A stretch of DNA of 62,643 bases from an uncultured Flavihumibacter sp. (GTDB lineage Bacteria; Bacteroidota; Bacteroidia; Chitinophagales; Chitinophagaceae): contig CABHOW010000078.1 of NCBI GenBank assembly GCA_902168225.1, positions 1 to 62,643 of the forward strand. Direction: 5' to 3'. A model generated the notes under the pieces. That model saw only the letters and a list, made by a program, of their open reading frames with translations, was not told the origin of the DNA and did not search any database. The position numbers were made by a program, and so were the translations under genes. Each line of letters starts with the position of its first letter. The first letter of the stretch is position 1. Below, in pieces: positions 35,200 through 43,691 of this stretch.

Positions 35200-36425
35200 A
35201 GGGTCTCTAATGCTTCCTTAATGATAGTAACACATTCCTTTATTTGATCAGCTGTAATGAGGAGGGGAGGTGCGAAACGGATTTTATCCCCATGTGTTGG
35301 CTTCGCTAACAATCCCTTTTCTTTTAGGGTAATACACAAATCCCATGCAGCCTCAGGATTAGCATGATCAATAACAATGGCATTCAGTAAACCTTTTCCG
35401 CGGATAGTTTTTATATGTGGCGAATGGAGTTGCTGTAGTTCAGTTCTCAATAATTCGCCCATAACATGCGCATTTTCAGGCATTTTTTCTTCTCTTAAAA
35501 CAGTTAATGCTGCTATAGCAACTGCACAGGCAAGGGGATTACCGCCATAGGTAGAACCATGTTCCCCCGGATGAATATTCATCATAATATCATCATCTGC
35601 TAACACTGCAGATACCGGTAAAACACCTCCACTTAAGGCTTTTCCGAGTATCAAAATATCCGGACGAACATTTTCATGATCACAAGCCAGCATTTTTCCG
35701 GTACGACCTAAACCGGTTTGAATTTCATCGGCAATGAATAATATATTATACTCCGTACAAAGCGCCCTCACTTTTTTAAGATAACCTTGGTCGGGAATCA
35801 CAACCCCTGCCTCACCCTGAATAGGTTCAACCATAAATGCAGCAACATTTTTATCTTGAAATGCTTTTTCTAGCTCAATGGTATCATTGTAAGGTACCAA
35901 TTCAAAACCGGGCATAAAAGGTCCGAATTGTTTATAGCTGCTGGGATCAGTTGAAGAGGAAATGGCTGCTAATGTTCTTCCCCAGAAATTTCCTTCAGCA
36001 AAAACGATCTTGGCCTTATTTTCTTCAACCCCTTTTTTAACATAGGCCCAACGGCGGGCGAGTTTGATAGCTGTTTCCCCGCCCTCTACGCCTGTGTTCA
36101 TAGGTAACACTTTATCATACCCAAAATATTGCGTGATAAAATGAGCATATTCTCCTAACAGATTATTATGAAATGCTCTTGAAGTAAGGGTGAGTTTTTG
36201 GGCTTGTGTTGTTAGCGCCTGAATAATGCGGGGATGGCAGTGGCCTTGGTTTACCGCTGAATAGCCACTTAAAAAATCATAGTAACGGTTACCTTCTACA
36301 TCCCATAAAAAAACACCTTCACCTCTTTCGAGTACAACAGGTATGGGATGATAGTTGTGCGCGCCAAATTGATCTTCTAATTGCAAATAATGGTTTGTTT
36401 TGTTAGTGTTTAGTGTATAGTGCAT
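35196..36425 (-). CDS. rocD: Ornithine--oxo-acid transaminase
   Basis: 409 residues of class III PLP aminotransferases. The PLP lysine is Lys262 ([10 protein letters not shown]), preceded by the [12 protein letters not shown] motif; [14 protein letters not shown] follows. It converts ornithine plus 2-oxoglutarate to glutamate semialdehyde and glutamate. The first seven or eight codons, including ATG (36423-36425), lie inside a heptad repeat array, so the exact N-terminus is repeat-derived; the conserved domain starts near residue 12 ([16 protein letters not shown]). Confidence 0.95.
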   Translation of the reverse strand: MHYTLNTNKTNHYLQLEDQFGAHNYHPIPVVLERGEGVFLWDVEGNRYYDFLSGYSAVNQGHCHPRIIQALTTQAQKLTLTSRAFHNNLLGEYAHFITQYFGYDKVLPMNTGVEGGETAIKLARRWAYVKKGVEENKAKIVFAEGNFWGRTLAAISSSTDPSSYKQFGPFMPGFELVPYNDTIELEKAFQDKNVAAFMVEPIQGEAGVVIPDQGYLKKVRALCTEYNILFIADEIQTGLGRTGKMLACDHENVRPDILILGKALSGGVLPVSAVLADDDIMMNIHPGEHGSTYGGNPLACAVAIAALTVLREEKMPENAHVMGELLRTELQQLHSPHIKTIRGKGLLNAIVIDHANPEAAWDLCITLKEKGLLAKPTHGDKIRFAPPLLITADQIKECVTIIKEALETL

Positions 36426-36589
36426 AGTGGTTAGTTACGAGTTACGGGATTCGAGGGGAAAGTTATAAGCTGTAAGCAATAGGGTGTAAGGAGTAAGGTG
36501 GAAGGTCCAGGATATGTTGTATAAGGGTATATACTTTAAGCTTATCGCTTAAACCTTTCGCCTTATGCCTTAAAGCTTAACCCTTGTAA
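36403..36589. repeat. Long heptad repeat element with inverted arms at the rocD start
   Basis: About 187 bp in strict 7-bp register. The first part has TTAGTGT twice, ATAGTGC, ATAGTGG, then TAAGGTG-like units (36480-36507). The second part, 36534-36589, has eight CTTNNNN units (CTTTAAG, CTTATCG, CTTAAAC, CTTTCGC, CTTATGC, CTTAAAG, CTTAACC, CTTGTAA). TAAGG words of the first arm are complementary to CCTTA words of the second. It covers the rocD start codon and most of the 283-bp gap to the next gene. The rest of that gap (36590-36708) shows only a weak TAAAATTG -7-like box at 36697-36704. Confidence 0.85.
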
Positions 36590-36708
36590 TGGGGGTGATC
36601 GAGAAAATCTAAATTAAAATGTAGAAAATGCATACCGTGTAACATGGTTGCAAGATACAGCTTTCCCGAAAGCGAAAAAAGGTTATTTTCATAGTTTAAA
36701 ATTGCCAT

Positions 36709-37842
36709 ATGCGCTTCCTAAAAAGAGTATTTCAGAGTATTGTTGTATTGCTACTCATTTTTACTGTTTATGCTTTTATTAGCGGTAAAACCTATTTGTT
36801 TAAATCGGTTTATTATAATTTTTCAAATATTGACGACTATCAAATATTTGAGAATAATATCGTAAAGGCAGGAACTGCGAAACCTTGGACTTTTGCTGCA
36901 AATTATAATAAGATCAATTATCCCGATTCGGTAAATGCGCTTATGGAAAAACTGCAAACGGTGGGTTTATTGGTGATCCATAATAATGAAATCAGTTTTG
37001 AGAAATATTGGGATGGGTATAGTGATACTTCTCATTCAGGATCTTTTTCAATGGCTAAAAGTGTAGTAAGTATCTTAATTGGAGCAGCTATTAAAGAAGG
37101 AAAAATTAAATCGGTAGAACAGCCGGTAGGCGATTTTTTACCTGAATTTAAGGAAGGAGAAAAAGCCAATGTAAAAATTGTAGATCTGCTTACCATGAGT
37201 AGTGGTACCGATTGGAATGAATCTTATTGGAACCCGCTTTCTGTTACTGCTGAAATTTACTATGGAACCGATGCCTACAAAACTGCCACAGGTGTTAAAA
37301 TGATTAAAAAACCGGGAACTTATCATTATTATAAAAGTGGCGATACACAATTACTCGGGTTGATAGTAGAAAAGGCAACAGGTAAAACGGTAAGTGATTA
37401 TGCAACAGAAAAATTATGGCAACCCCTTGGCGCAAGTCATGATGCTTTTTGGAGCATAGACCACCCGGGTGGGCATGAAAAAGCGTATTGTTGTTTAAAC
37501 TCAAACACGCGCGACTTTGCACGGATAGGAAAATTTATGCTCGACTCCGGAAAAATTGATGGTGTTGCAGTAATTGATAGTGCTTATTATGCAGCATCTA
37601 TTAAACCTTGCGGTATCACCGATACAAAAGGCCTTTCTTGCGATTACTACGGATACCAATGGTGGATAGATCCGGAACATAAAGAGATTTTTTATGCGCG
37701 GGGTATTTTAGGGCAGTATATCATTGTAATTCCCTCTAAAAAATTAATTATCGTACGATTAGCAAAGCGAACTGCCAAAGAAAGAGTACATACAGTACCA
37801 ACAGAAGTAAGATATTTAATTAATTGGGGACTTTCGATGTAG
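36709..37842 (+). CDS. Serine hydrolase (class C beta-lactamase-like)
   Basis: 377 residues. One N-terminal membrane helix (about 7-26), then a beta-lactamase/transpeptidase-like domain. The catalytic S-x-x-K is SMAK at residues 114-117. A Tyr-containing motif (HYYKSGDTQ) stands where YxN is usual, and AYCCLNS/ARIGKFML follow as in the esterase-like class C group. It probably acts in the periplasm on a peptide or ester; antibiotic hydrolysis is not implied. TAAAATTG ends 4 nt before ATG, a weak -7 match. Confidence 0.87.
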   Translation: MRFLKRVFQSIVVLLLIFTVYAFISGKTYLFKSVYYNFSNIDDYQIFENNIVKAGTAKPWTFAANYNKINYPDSVNALMEKLQTVGLLVIHNNEISFEKYWDGYSDTSHSGSFSMAKSVVSILIGAAIKEGKIKSVEQPVGDFLPEFKEGEKANVKIVDLLTMSSGTDWNESYWNPLSVTAEIYYGTDAYKTATGVKMIKKPGTYHYYKSGDTQLLGLIVEKATGKTVSDYATEKLWQPLGASHDAFWSIDHPGGHEKAYCCLNSNTRDFARIGKFMLDSGKIDGVAVIDSAYYAASIKPCGITDTKGLSCDYYGYQWWIDPEHKEIFYARGILGQYIIVIPSKKLIIVRLAKRTAKERVHTVPTEVRYLINWGLSM

Positions 37843-37861
37843 GGGTATCTGATGAATGTTT

Positions 37862-37869
37862 TACTTTCG
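37862..37869 (+). promoter_or_regulatory. Predicted -7 box of the glycosyltransferase gene
   Basis: TACTTTCG matches seven of eight bases of TAnnTTTG. It points to the GTG at 37884 as the start of the glycosyltransferase instead of the TTG at 37824 that overlaps the previous gene. Confidence 0.45.
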
Positions 37870-37883
37870 CCGAAAATAAGTAC

Positions 37884-38897
37884 GTGCGGTCTTCAGTAGC
37901 TATTGTTATTCTAAACTTTAATGGGAAAAAGCATTTAGCCGATTTTCTGCCTTCGGTATTGGCAACCAGCTATGAGAACGCAACGGTGTATGTAGCCGAT
38001 AATGGGTCTACAGATGAATCAGTTGCTTTTTTATTGTCGAATTTTCCACAGGTTAAATTGATAGTAGGAGAAACTAATTTAGGTTTTGCGGGAGGCTATA
38101 ACTGGGCGTTAAAAGAGATTGAAGCGGATTATTATGTATTGTTGAATTCGGATGTGGCAGTAACCAAAAATTGGGTAGAACCTATTATTGCTTTGATGGA
38201 TAAGGATCCAAGAATCGGTGCTTGTCAACCTAAAATTCTTTCTCATAGCAATCCTGAATACTTCGAGTATGCCGGAGCAGCAGGAGGGTGGATAGATGCG
38301 TTAGGTTATCCTATATCGCGGGGAAGAATATTTGATGTATGTGAGAAAGATGAAGGCCAGTATGATAATGTTGCCCCAATTTTTTGGGCCACGGGTGCTG
38401 CTATGTTTGTACGTGCCAGTGTGTATCATGAATTAGAAGGGTTCGATGCCGATTTTTTTGCACATCAGGAAGAGATTGATCTATGTTGGCGGATGCAATT
38501 AAAAGGCTATACGATCATGGCTGTGCCGCAATCGGTAGTGTATCATGTAGGTGCCGGAACATTGCCGCGCGGGGGGCGGAAAGTGTATCTGAATTTCAGG
38601 AATAATTTGCGAATGCTTTGTAAAAATCTGCCTCTAACTCATTTATGGTGGAAACTACCTTTTCGGTTTTTATTGGATGCTGTTTCGGCCTGGAAAGGTT
38701 TACTTTCCGGAGATATAGCTTTTTTTACTGCCATCATGCGTGCGCATATAAGTGTATTGATATGGTTAGTAAAGGGAGCAAAAGGAGTACATGGGGTACC
38801 CGGCAACTATCTTTCTTTACAGGGCGTGTATCATGGGTCAGTGGTATGGAATTATTTTATTGAACAACGGAAAAAGTTTGCAGAAATAATTTTGTAA
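37884..38897 (+). CDS. Family 2 glycosyltransferase (rhamnosyltransferase-like)
   Basis: 337 residues from a GTG start (MRSSVAIVILNFNGK). GT-A fold features: VYVADNGSTDES, ETNLGFAGGYNWAL, the NSDV metal motif (VLLNSDVAV), and the acceptor-side HQEEIDLCWRMQLKGY. The C-terminal part has a hydrophobic segment near LTHLWWKLPFRFLL. Similar to WbbL-type enzymes that add sugars to lipid-linked glycans. Acceptor and sugar are unknown. The longer TTG start would overlap the upstream gene by 19 bp. Confidence 0.9.
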   Translation: MRSSVAIVILNFNGKKHLADFLPSVLATSYENATVYVADNGSTDESVAFLLSNFPQVKLIVGETNLGFAGGYNWALKEIEADYYVLLNSDVAVTKNWVEPIIALMDKDPRIGACQPKILSHSNPEYFEYAGAAGGWIDALGYPISRGRIFDVCEKDEGQYDNVAPIFWATGAAMFVRASVYHELEGFDADFFAHQEEIDLCWRMQLKGYTIMAVPQSVVYHVGAGTLPRGGRKVYLNFRNNLRMLCKNLPLTHLWWKLPFRFLLDAVSAWKGLLSGDIAFFTAIMRAHISVLIWLVKGAKGVHGVPGNYLSLQGVYHGSVVWNYFIEQRKKFAEIIL

Positions 38898-38925
38898 CAG
38901 CAGTGAAAATCTAAGCAGCTTACCT

Positions 38926-38933
38926 TATTTTTG
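38926..38933 (+). promoter_or_regulatory. Predicted -7 box before the 67-residue membrane protein gene
   Basis: TATTTTTG, an exact TAnnTTTG match, 17 nt before the ATG. No convincing -33 at the usual distance. Confidence 0.5.
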
Positions 38934-38950
38934 CAGGGCAATAACCCGCT

Positions 38951-39154
38951 ATGTCACAGGAAACTATAGATAACGAACAAAAAGATTTTACCAAAAATTG
39001 GGTAAACTCATCTCGCTTTTTATTTTACTTAACAGTACTTTGTTTTATTGCCTTTGTAGCCGGATGTTCTTTCCGTCTTTATAATCAGCGTTATAAGGGG
39101 AAACCGGATGTGGAAGTACAATCGAGCTCTAAATACAAGCCCGAGTACAAATAA
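38951..39154 (+). CDS. Small single-helix membrane protein
   Basis: 67 residues: a polar N-terminus with many Glu, Asp and Lys, one membrane helix (about 22-40, RFLFYLTVLCFIAFVAGCSF), and a Lys/Tyr-rich C-terminus. The family is not recognised. It has its own promoter and lies directly before tRNA-Gly. Confidence 0.65.
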   Translation: MSQETIDNEQKDFTKNWVNSSRFLFYLTVLCFIAFVAGCSFRLYNQRYKGKPDVEVQSSSKYKPEYK

Positions 39155-39166
39155 TTGTAAAAAAAT

Positions 39167-39196
39167 TTTGTCAGTAACTGGAGTTGGCTATTTTTG
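39167..39196 (+). promoter_or_regulatory. Predicted promoter of tRNA-Gly
   Basis: TTTG at 39167-39170 and TATTTTTG at 39189-39196, spaced 18 nt. The tRNA begins 25 nt after the -7 box. Confidence 0.7.
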
Positions 39197-39221
39197 CAGC
39201 CCCAATTAAGTTCTTAGATAA

Positions 39222-39294
<73 letters not shown>

Positions 39295-39302
39295 CAGGGT
39301 TT

Positions 39303-39330
39303 CCCGCTCCAAAAGAGCGGGATTTTTTTT
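39303..39330 (+). terminator. Intrinsic terminator between tRNA-Gly and tRNA-Leu
   Basis: CCCGCTC (39303-39309) pairs with GAGCGGG (39315-39321), followed by eight T residues. Confidence 0.88.
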
Positions 39331-39341
39331 AAACCCGAGGA

Positions 39342-39427
39342 GCCCCGGTGGTGGAATTGGTAGACACGCAGGACTTAAAATCCTGTTCGCCGCAACGCGA
39401 GTAACGGTTCAACTCCGTTCCGGGGCA
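39342..39427 (+). tRNA. tRNA-Leu (TAA)
   Basis: 86-nt class II tRNA with a long variable arm. Acceptor GCCCCGG pairs with CCGGGGC; the anticodon stem CAGGA/TCCTG holds loop CTTAAAA, anticodon TAA; T loop TTCAACT. CCA is not encoded. It lies only 11 nt after a strong terminator and I see no separate promoter. Confidence 0.96.
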
Positions 39428-39430
39428 CGA

Positions 39431-39458
39431 AGCCGATCAGAAATGATCGGCTTTTTTT
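39431..39458 (+). terminator. Intrinsic terminator after tRNA-Leu
   Basis: AGCCGATCA (39431-39439) and TGATCGGCT (39444-39452) form a perfect 9-bp stem with loop GAAA and a T-run. Confidence 0.92.
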
Positions 39459-39495
39459 ATTGGTATAAAGTTGTAATTTCCCATAAACAAATACC

Positions 39496-40431
39496 ATGAG
39501 AAAAAATCGATTCATTTTTTTACTATTCATTCTCTTCTCTCTAACTGTAGTTGCGCAAGATGTTACTTCTTATACTGTTAAAGAAGAAATTTATGGTAGA
39601 AAAGAAGGTGTAGCGCTTACCATGCAGGTTTTTCGTCCGAAGAAACCAAATGGTGCTGCTGTTGTTCGATTGATCTCCGGTAGTTGGTATTCTTCTATGG
39701 AAAACTGGGAGCGTTATAAACCCAATGCTTCTTTATACTTAGATAAAGGGTATACCTATTTTTTAGTGGCGCATGGTTCAAATCCCAGATATAATATTCA
39801 GGAGGCTTCTGCAGATGTAAAAAGAGCTGTACAGTATATTAGATATCATGCAAAGGATTATGGTATCGACCCTAATAAGATCGGTATCACAGGTTCTTCT
39901 GCGGGTGGACATTTAAGTTTAGTAAATGGGTTATCTGATGATGTGATAGATACAGCATCTAAAGATCCTGTTACTAAAGTTTCAGGTAGGGCCAATGTGG
40001 TAGCGGTATTTTACCCGCCTACCGATTTTATGAATTGGGGTGGTAAGGGTATATCGCCCGTTAATTATCCTAATTTTTTAGAAGCCAACGGTGTAGCGGG
40101 TGCATTCGCATTCAGGTATTATGATACTACGAAAAAGAATTATGTACTTATCACAGATTTAAAAGAACGCGTTAAAATAGCAGAATCATTATCACCGGCT
40201 AACTTAGTAACTAAAGACGATCCGCCCGTTTTTATTTGGCATGGGGATGCAGACAAAACAGTGCCTCTGCAACAATCTAAATGGTTGGAAGAAAAATATA
40301 AGGCAGCTAATCTTCCTTTTGAATTGAGAATAAAGCCGGGTGAAGATCATGGATGGAAAGGACAGATAAAAGAAGAAGCTGATTTTGTAAATTGGTTCGA
40401 TAAATATTTACAGCCCAAGAAAAGTAAATAA
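39496..40431 (+). CDS. Secreted alpha/beta hydrolase (esterase-like)
   Basis: 311 residues. Signal peptide ends about residue 20 (LTVVAQ). Alpha/beta-hydrolase fold with nucleophile Ser135 in GSSAG (residues 133-137); probable acid Asp and His in HGDADKTVP and GEDHGW. The DVKRAVQYIRYHAKDYGID motif and overall form match the acetyl-xylan/feruloyl esterase-like or dienelactone-hydrolase-like group common near polysaccharide genes. The substrate is unknown. It ends 4 bp before the convergent purE stop. Confidence 0.88.
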   Translation: MRKNRFIFLLFILFSLTVVAQDVTSYTVKEEIYGRKEGVALTMQVFRPKKPNGAAVVRLISGSWYSSMENWERYKPNASLYLDKGYTYFLVAHGSNPRYNIQEASADVKRAVQYIRYHAKDYGIDPNKIGITGSSAGGHLSLVNGLSDDVIDTASKDPVTKVSGRANVVAVFYPPTDFMNWGGKGISPVNYPNFLEANGVAGAFAFRYYDTTKKNYVLITDLKERVKIAESLSPANLVTKDDPPVFIWHGDADKTVPLQQSKWLEEKYKAANLPFELRIKPGEDHGWKGQIKEEADFVNWFDKYLQPKKSK

Positions 40432-40435
40432 GTAA

Positions 40436-40957
40436 CTATTCAAAATCTATCGGCCAGTCTTTTTTTAAGTTAATGGCTTTTTTCAATACTTCTTTTTCAA
40501 GCCCTTTCTTATAGGCTTCTACTTTTTTGCCGACAGTAATATTGGCACTTCCAATTATTTGTGCTGCAAGTATACCGGCATTTTTAGCGGCGTTTAATGC
40601 AACCGTGGCAACCGGTACTCCGTTAGGCATTTGAAGAATAGAAAGAATAGAATCCCAGCCATCTATGGAGTTAGACGATTTGATGGGCACGCCAATTACC
40701 GGCAGCGTGGTAAGAGAAGCGATCATTCCCGGTAAATGAGCGGCGCCTCCGGCGCCGGCAATAATTATTTGTAAACCTCTTTTTTTTACAGTAGTTGCAT
40801 ATTGTACCATTCGCTCAGGTGTGCGGTGTGCCGAAACAACTGTCAATTCGAAAGCTATATCAAATTGCTGAAGTATTTCGGCAGCATCTTTCATGATAGA
40901 TAAATCACTATCGCTGCCCATAATAATACCTACCAATGGTTTTGCTTGTTTTTTCAT
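40436..40957 (-). CDS. purE: 5-(carboxyamino)imidazole ribonucleotide mutase
   Basis: 173 residues. The class I PurE pattern is clear: [13 protein letters not shown], the catalytic-loop SAHRTPERM, and [15 protein letters not shown]. It rearranges N5-CAIR to CAIR in purine synthesis. purK is not in this window. pdxJ lies 51 bp further upstream on the same strand. Confidence 0.96.
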   Translation of the reverse strand: MKKQAKPLVGIIMGSDSDLSIMKDAAEILQQFDIAFELTVVSAHRTPERMVQYATTVKKRGLQIIIAGAGGAAHLPGMIASLTTLPVIGVPIKSSNSIDGWDSILSILQMPNGVPVATVALNAAKNAGILAAQIIGSANITVGKKVEAYKKGLEKEVLKKAINLKKDWPIDFE

Positions 40958-41008
40958 ACGCTAATGTAATTGTTATTAAGCAGACACAACCAAAATCTGG
41001 TTCCCCAC

Positions 41009-41728
41009 TTATATCAAAGCTCTCTTATAAAGTTGTATCGTATTTTCAAAACCTAAATACAAGGCATCTGCAATCAAAGCGTGACCGATACTTACTTCAT
41101 CTACATAGGGAATCTCCTTTATAAAAAAATGAAGATTATCCTTATCTAAATCATGACCTGCATTGATACCCAAACCCAACGACCTTGCTTTTTCAGCAGC
41201 TAGCTTATATGGCCTTATAGCTTCATCTTTTCTCCCTTCTGCAAAATGTGTTGCATATTGTTCTGTATATAATTCAATACGATCAGTTCCTGTTTCTGCG
41301 GCACCTGCTACCATTTCTTCAACAGGGTCTACAAAAATGGATACCCGAATACCTGCAGTTTTAAAAACACGAATAATATCTTGCAAATAATGCTTATTGG
41401 CAACAGTATCCCATCCATGATTACTTGTTAACTGATTCAACGCATCAGGTACCAACGTTACCTGATCGGGTTTATTAGCCAGCACTAAGTCAACAAATTT
41501 TGTTTCGGTAGGATTTCCTTCAATATTAAATTCTGTAGTAATAATCGACTTAATAGCAAATACATCTGCATAGCGTATATGCCTCTCATCGGGACGTGGG
41601 TGTACCGTTATACCGTCTGCACCAAAAATTTGTGCATCAATGGCTGCTTTTACTACATCAGGATTATTTCCTCCTCTGCTATTCCTTAAGGTTGCGAATT
41701 TATTGATGTTTACACTGAGCTTTGTCAT
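41009..41728 (-). CDS. pdxJ: Pyridoxine 5'-phosphate synthase
   Basis: 239 residues. The N-terminal [17 protein letters not shown], the [16 protein letters not shown] stretch and [14 protein letters not shown] motif ([10 protein letters not shown]) fit PdxJ. It condenses 3-amino-2-oxopropyl phosphate with deoxyxylulose 5-phosphate to pyridoxine 5'-phosphate. Its promoter is exact: minus-strand TACCTTTG (41733-41740) with TTTA 19 nt upstream, ending just 4 nt before the ATG, which predicts a leaderless mRNA. Confidence 0.96.
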   Translation of the reverse strand: MTKLSVNINKFATLRNSRGGNNPDVVKAAIDAQIFGADGITVHPRPDERHIRYADVFAIKSIITTEFNIEGNPTETKFVDLVLANKPDQVTLVPDALNQLTSNHGWDTVANKHYLQDIIRVFKTAGIRVSIFVDPVEEMVAGAAETGTDRIELYTEQYATHFAEGRKDEAIRPYKLAAEKARSLGLGINAGHDLDKDNLHFFIKEIPYVDEVSIGHALIADALYLGFENTIQLYKRALI

Positions 41729-41732
41729 ACTA

Positions 41733-41763
41733 CAAAGGTAACAACTCCCGATTACTTAGTAAA
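41733..41763 (-). promoter_or_regulatory. Predicted leaderless promoter of pdxJ
   Basis: On the minus strand, TTTA (41760-41763), 19 nt, TACCTTTG (41733-41740), then 4 nt and the ATG at 41728. If the -7 box acts as in other Bacteroidota, +1 falls at or one base before the start codon. Confidence 0.65.
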
Positions 41764-41783
41764 TTGCTGCCTATTCAACTATC

Positions 41784-41791
41784 TATCTTTA
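41784..41791 (+). promoter_or_regulatory. Predicted -7 box of the UbiD-family gene
   Basis: TATCTTTA, one mismatch to TAnnTTTG, 16 nt before the ATG. Confidence 0.45.
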
Positions 41792-41807
41792 ATTCTGTTT
41801 ACATAGC

Positions 41808-43643
41808 ATGGCATATTCTTCGTTAGCATCTTGCTTATTGGACCTTGAAAAAAACGGGATGCTTATTCGCATCCGGGAAGAGGTGGACCCTTATTTAGAA
41901 ATGGCAGCTATTCATTTGCGTGTGCATGAAGCGGGCGGACCTGCATTATTATTCGAAAACGTAAAAGGAACAAAGTACAGCGCTGCTTCTAATATTTTCG
42001 GAACATTGGATAGGAGTAAGTTTATTTTTAGAGATACCCTTGCTACGGTTCAGCAACTCATTGATCTGAAAAGCAATCCTATCAAGGCATTAAAAAAACC
42101 ATTTCATCATATTTCGGCGGGAGTAGCTGCTGTAAAAGCACTCCCTTTAAAAAATCCACTGCATAAGCCCGTTTTATATGAAAAGATACAAATCAGTGAT
42201 CTACCACTCATTCATCATTGGCCAATGGATGGCGGCACTTTTGTAACATTACCGCAAGTATATTCTGAGGATACAGATAACCCGGGTATTATGCAAGCAA
42301 ACCTGGGCATGTATCGCATCCAACTAACAGGAAATGAGTATCTGCCCAATAAAGAAATTGGACTGCACTATCAACTTCATAGAGGTATTGGGGTGCATCA
42401 AACAAAAGCCAACAAAAAAGGATTGCCTTTGAAAGTAAGTTGTTTTGTTGGAGGGCCCCCTGCGCATACCGTTGCTGCCGTTATGCCACTGCCCGAAGGT
42501 ATTAGTGAAGCTACATTTGCAGGTGTTTTGGGAGGAAGAAGATTCAGGTATAGTTATGAAGATGGATTTTGTATTAGTACGGATGCCGATTTTGTGATAA
42601 CAGGAGAAGTATATCCGGGCGAAAATAAACCCGAAGGTCCCTTTGGAGATCATTTAGGATATTATAGTTTACAACATGATTTTCCGGTAATGCGTGTACA
42701 TGCGGTATATGCCAGAAAAAATGCTATTTGGCCGTTTACTGTTGTTGGAAGGCCCCCACAGGAAGATACCAGTTTCGGACAACTCATTCATGAAATTACA
42801 GGTGCAGCTATACCGCAGGAAATACCCGGATTAAAAGAAGTACATGCGGTTGATGCTGCAGGTGTACATCCTTTATTATTAGCCATAGGTAGCGAAAGAT
42901 ATACACCTTATAACCCTACCCGACAACCTGCCGAATTATTAACGATTGCCAATCATATATTGGGTACAGGACAATTAAGTTTGGCTAAGTTTTTATTTAT
43001 AACCGCGGAAGAAAAGCGGCAATTGAGTACACATCATGTTCAGGATTTCTTGCAATATATTTTTGAACGGATCGATTTAAAACGCGATCTACATTTTTAT
43101 ACGAATACAACCATTGATACCCTCGATTATTCGGGGAGTGGGTTAAATACCGGTAGTAAATTGGTACTGGCTGCATGCGGGGAGCAAAAACGAGAATTGG
43201 CAACAGAACTACCGGCTATATTCTTGAACCTTGAAGGTTTTGAAAATCCAAAACTGGTGATGCCGGGTGTAGTATCCTTGCAAACAAAAAAGTTTAGTAC
43301 TTATTTCACCGCTCAGGAAGAAATGAAACTCCTCAATTTTCAATTGCATGAAACATATCTAGATGCCGGTATTGTTCAAATTATTGTGGGCGATGATAGT
43401 GATTTTATCGCGGCTAATATGCGTAACTATTTATGGGTTAGTTATACAAGAGCAAACCCGGCTAACGATATTTATGGAGTGCGTTCCTTCATAGAAAATA
43501 AACACTGGGGTTGTGAAGGCCCCATGATCATCGACGCGCGTATAAAACCACATCATGCCCCTGCCGTAGATCTAAGTGAAGAGATGCGCTTAAAAACAAA
43601 TCGATTTTTTGAAAAGGGCGGGGCGCTATACAATATCGCATAA
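41808..43643 (+). CDS. UbiD family decarboxylase
   Basis: 611 residues. UbiD-type features: the prenylated-FMN-binding region around GLHYQLHRGIGVH, GGPPAHTVAAVMPLPEG, catalytic-type GEVYPGENKPEGPFGDHLGYYS (E, E, D residues), and GRPPQEDTSFGQLI. The enzyme would decarboxylate an aromatic acid using prenyl-FMN. Bacteroidota proteins of this length have been assigned to the futalosine menaquinone pathway; no other pathway genes are here, so that is inference. A UbiX partner is not seen. Confidence 0.85.
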   Translation: MAYSSLASCLLDLEKNGMLIRIREEVDPYLEMAAIHLRVHEAGGPALLFENVKGTKYSAASNIFGTLDRSKFIFRDTLATVQQLIDLKSNPIKALKKPFHHISAGVAAVKALPLKNPLHKPVLYEKIQISDLPLIHHWPMDGGTFVTLPQVYSEDTDNPGIMQANLGMYRIQLTGNEYLPNKEIGLHYQLHRGIGVHQTKANKKGLPLKVSCFVGGPPAHTVAAVMPLPEGISEATFAGVLGGRRFRYSYEDGFCISTDADFVITGEVYPGENKPEGPFGDHLGYYSLQHDFPVMRVHAVYARKNAIWPFTVVGRPPQEDTSFGQLIHEITGAAIPQEIPGLKEVHAVDAAGVHPLLLAIGSERYTPYNPTRQPAELLTIANHILGTGQLSLAKFLFITAEEKRQLSTHHVQDFLQYIFERIDLKRDLHFYTNTTIDTLDYSGSGLNTGSKLVLAACGEQKRELATELPAIFLNLEGFENPKLVMPGVVSLQTKKFSTYFTAQEEMKLLNFQLHETYLDAGIVQIIVGDDSDFIAANMRNYLWVSYTRANPANDIYGVRSFIENKHWGCEGPMIIDARIKPHHAPAVDLSEEMRLKTNRFFEKGGALYNIA

Positions 43644-43691
43644 AAACGCAGTTTTCATAAAATATATGTATATTCATGCACAAACCTGCAA

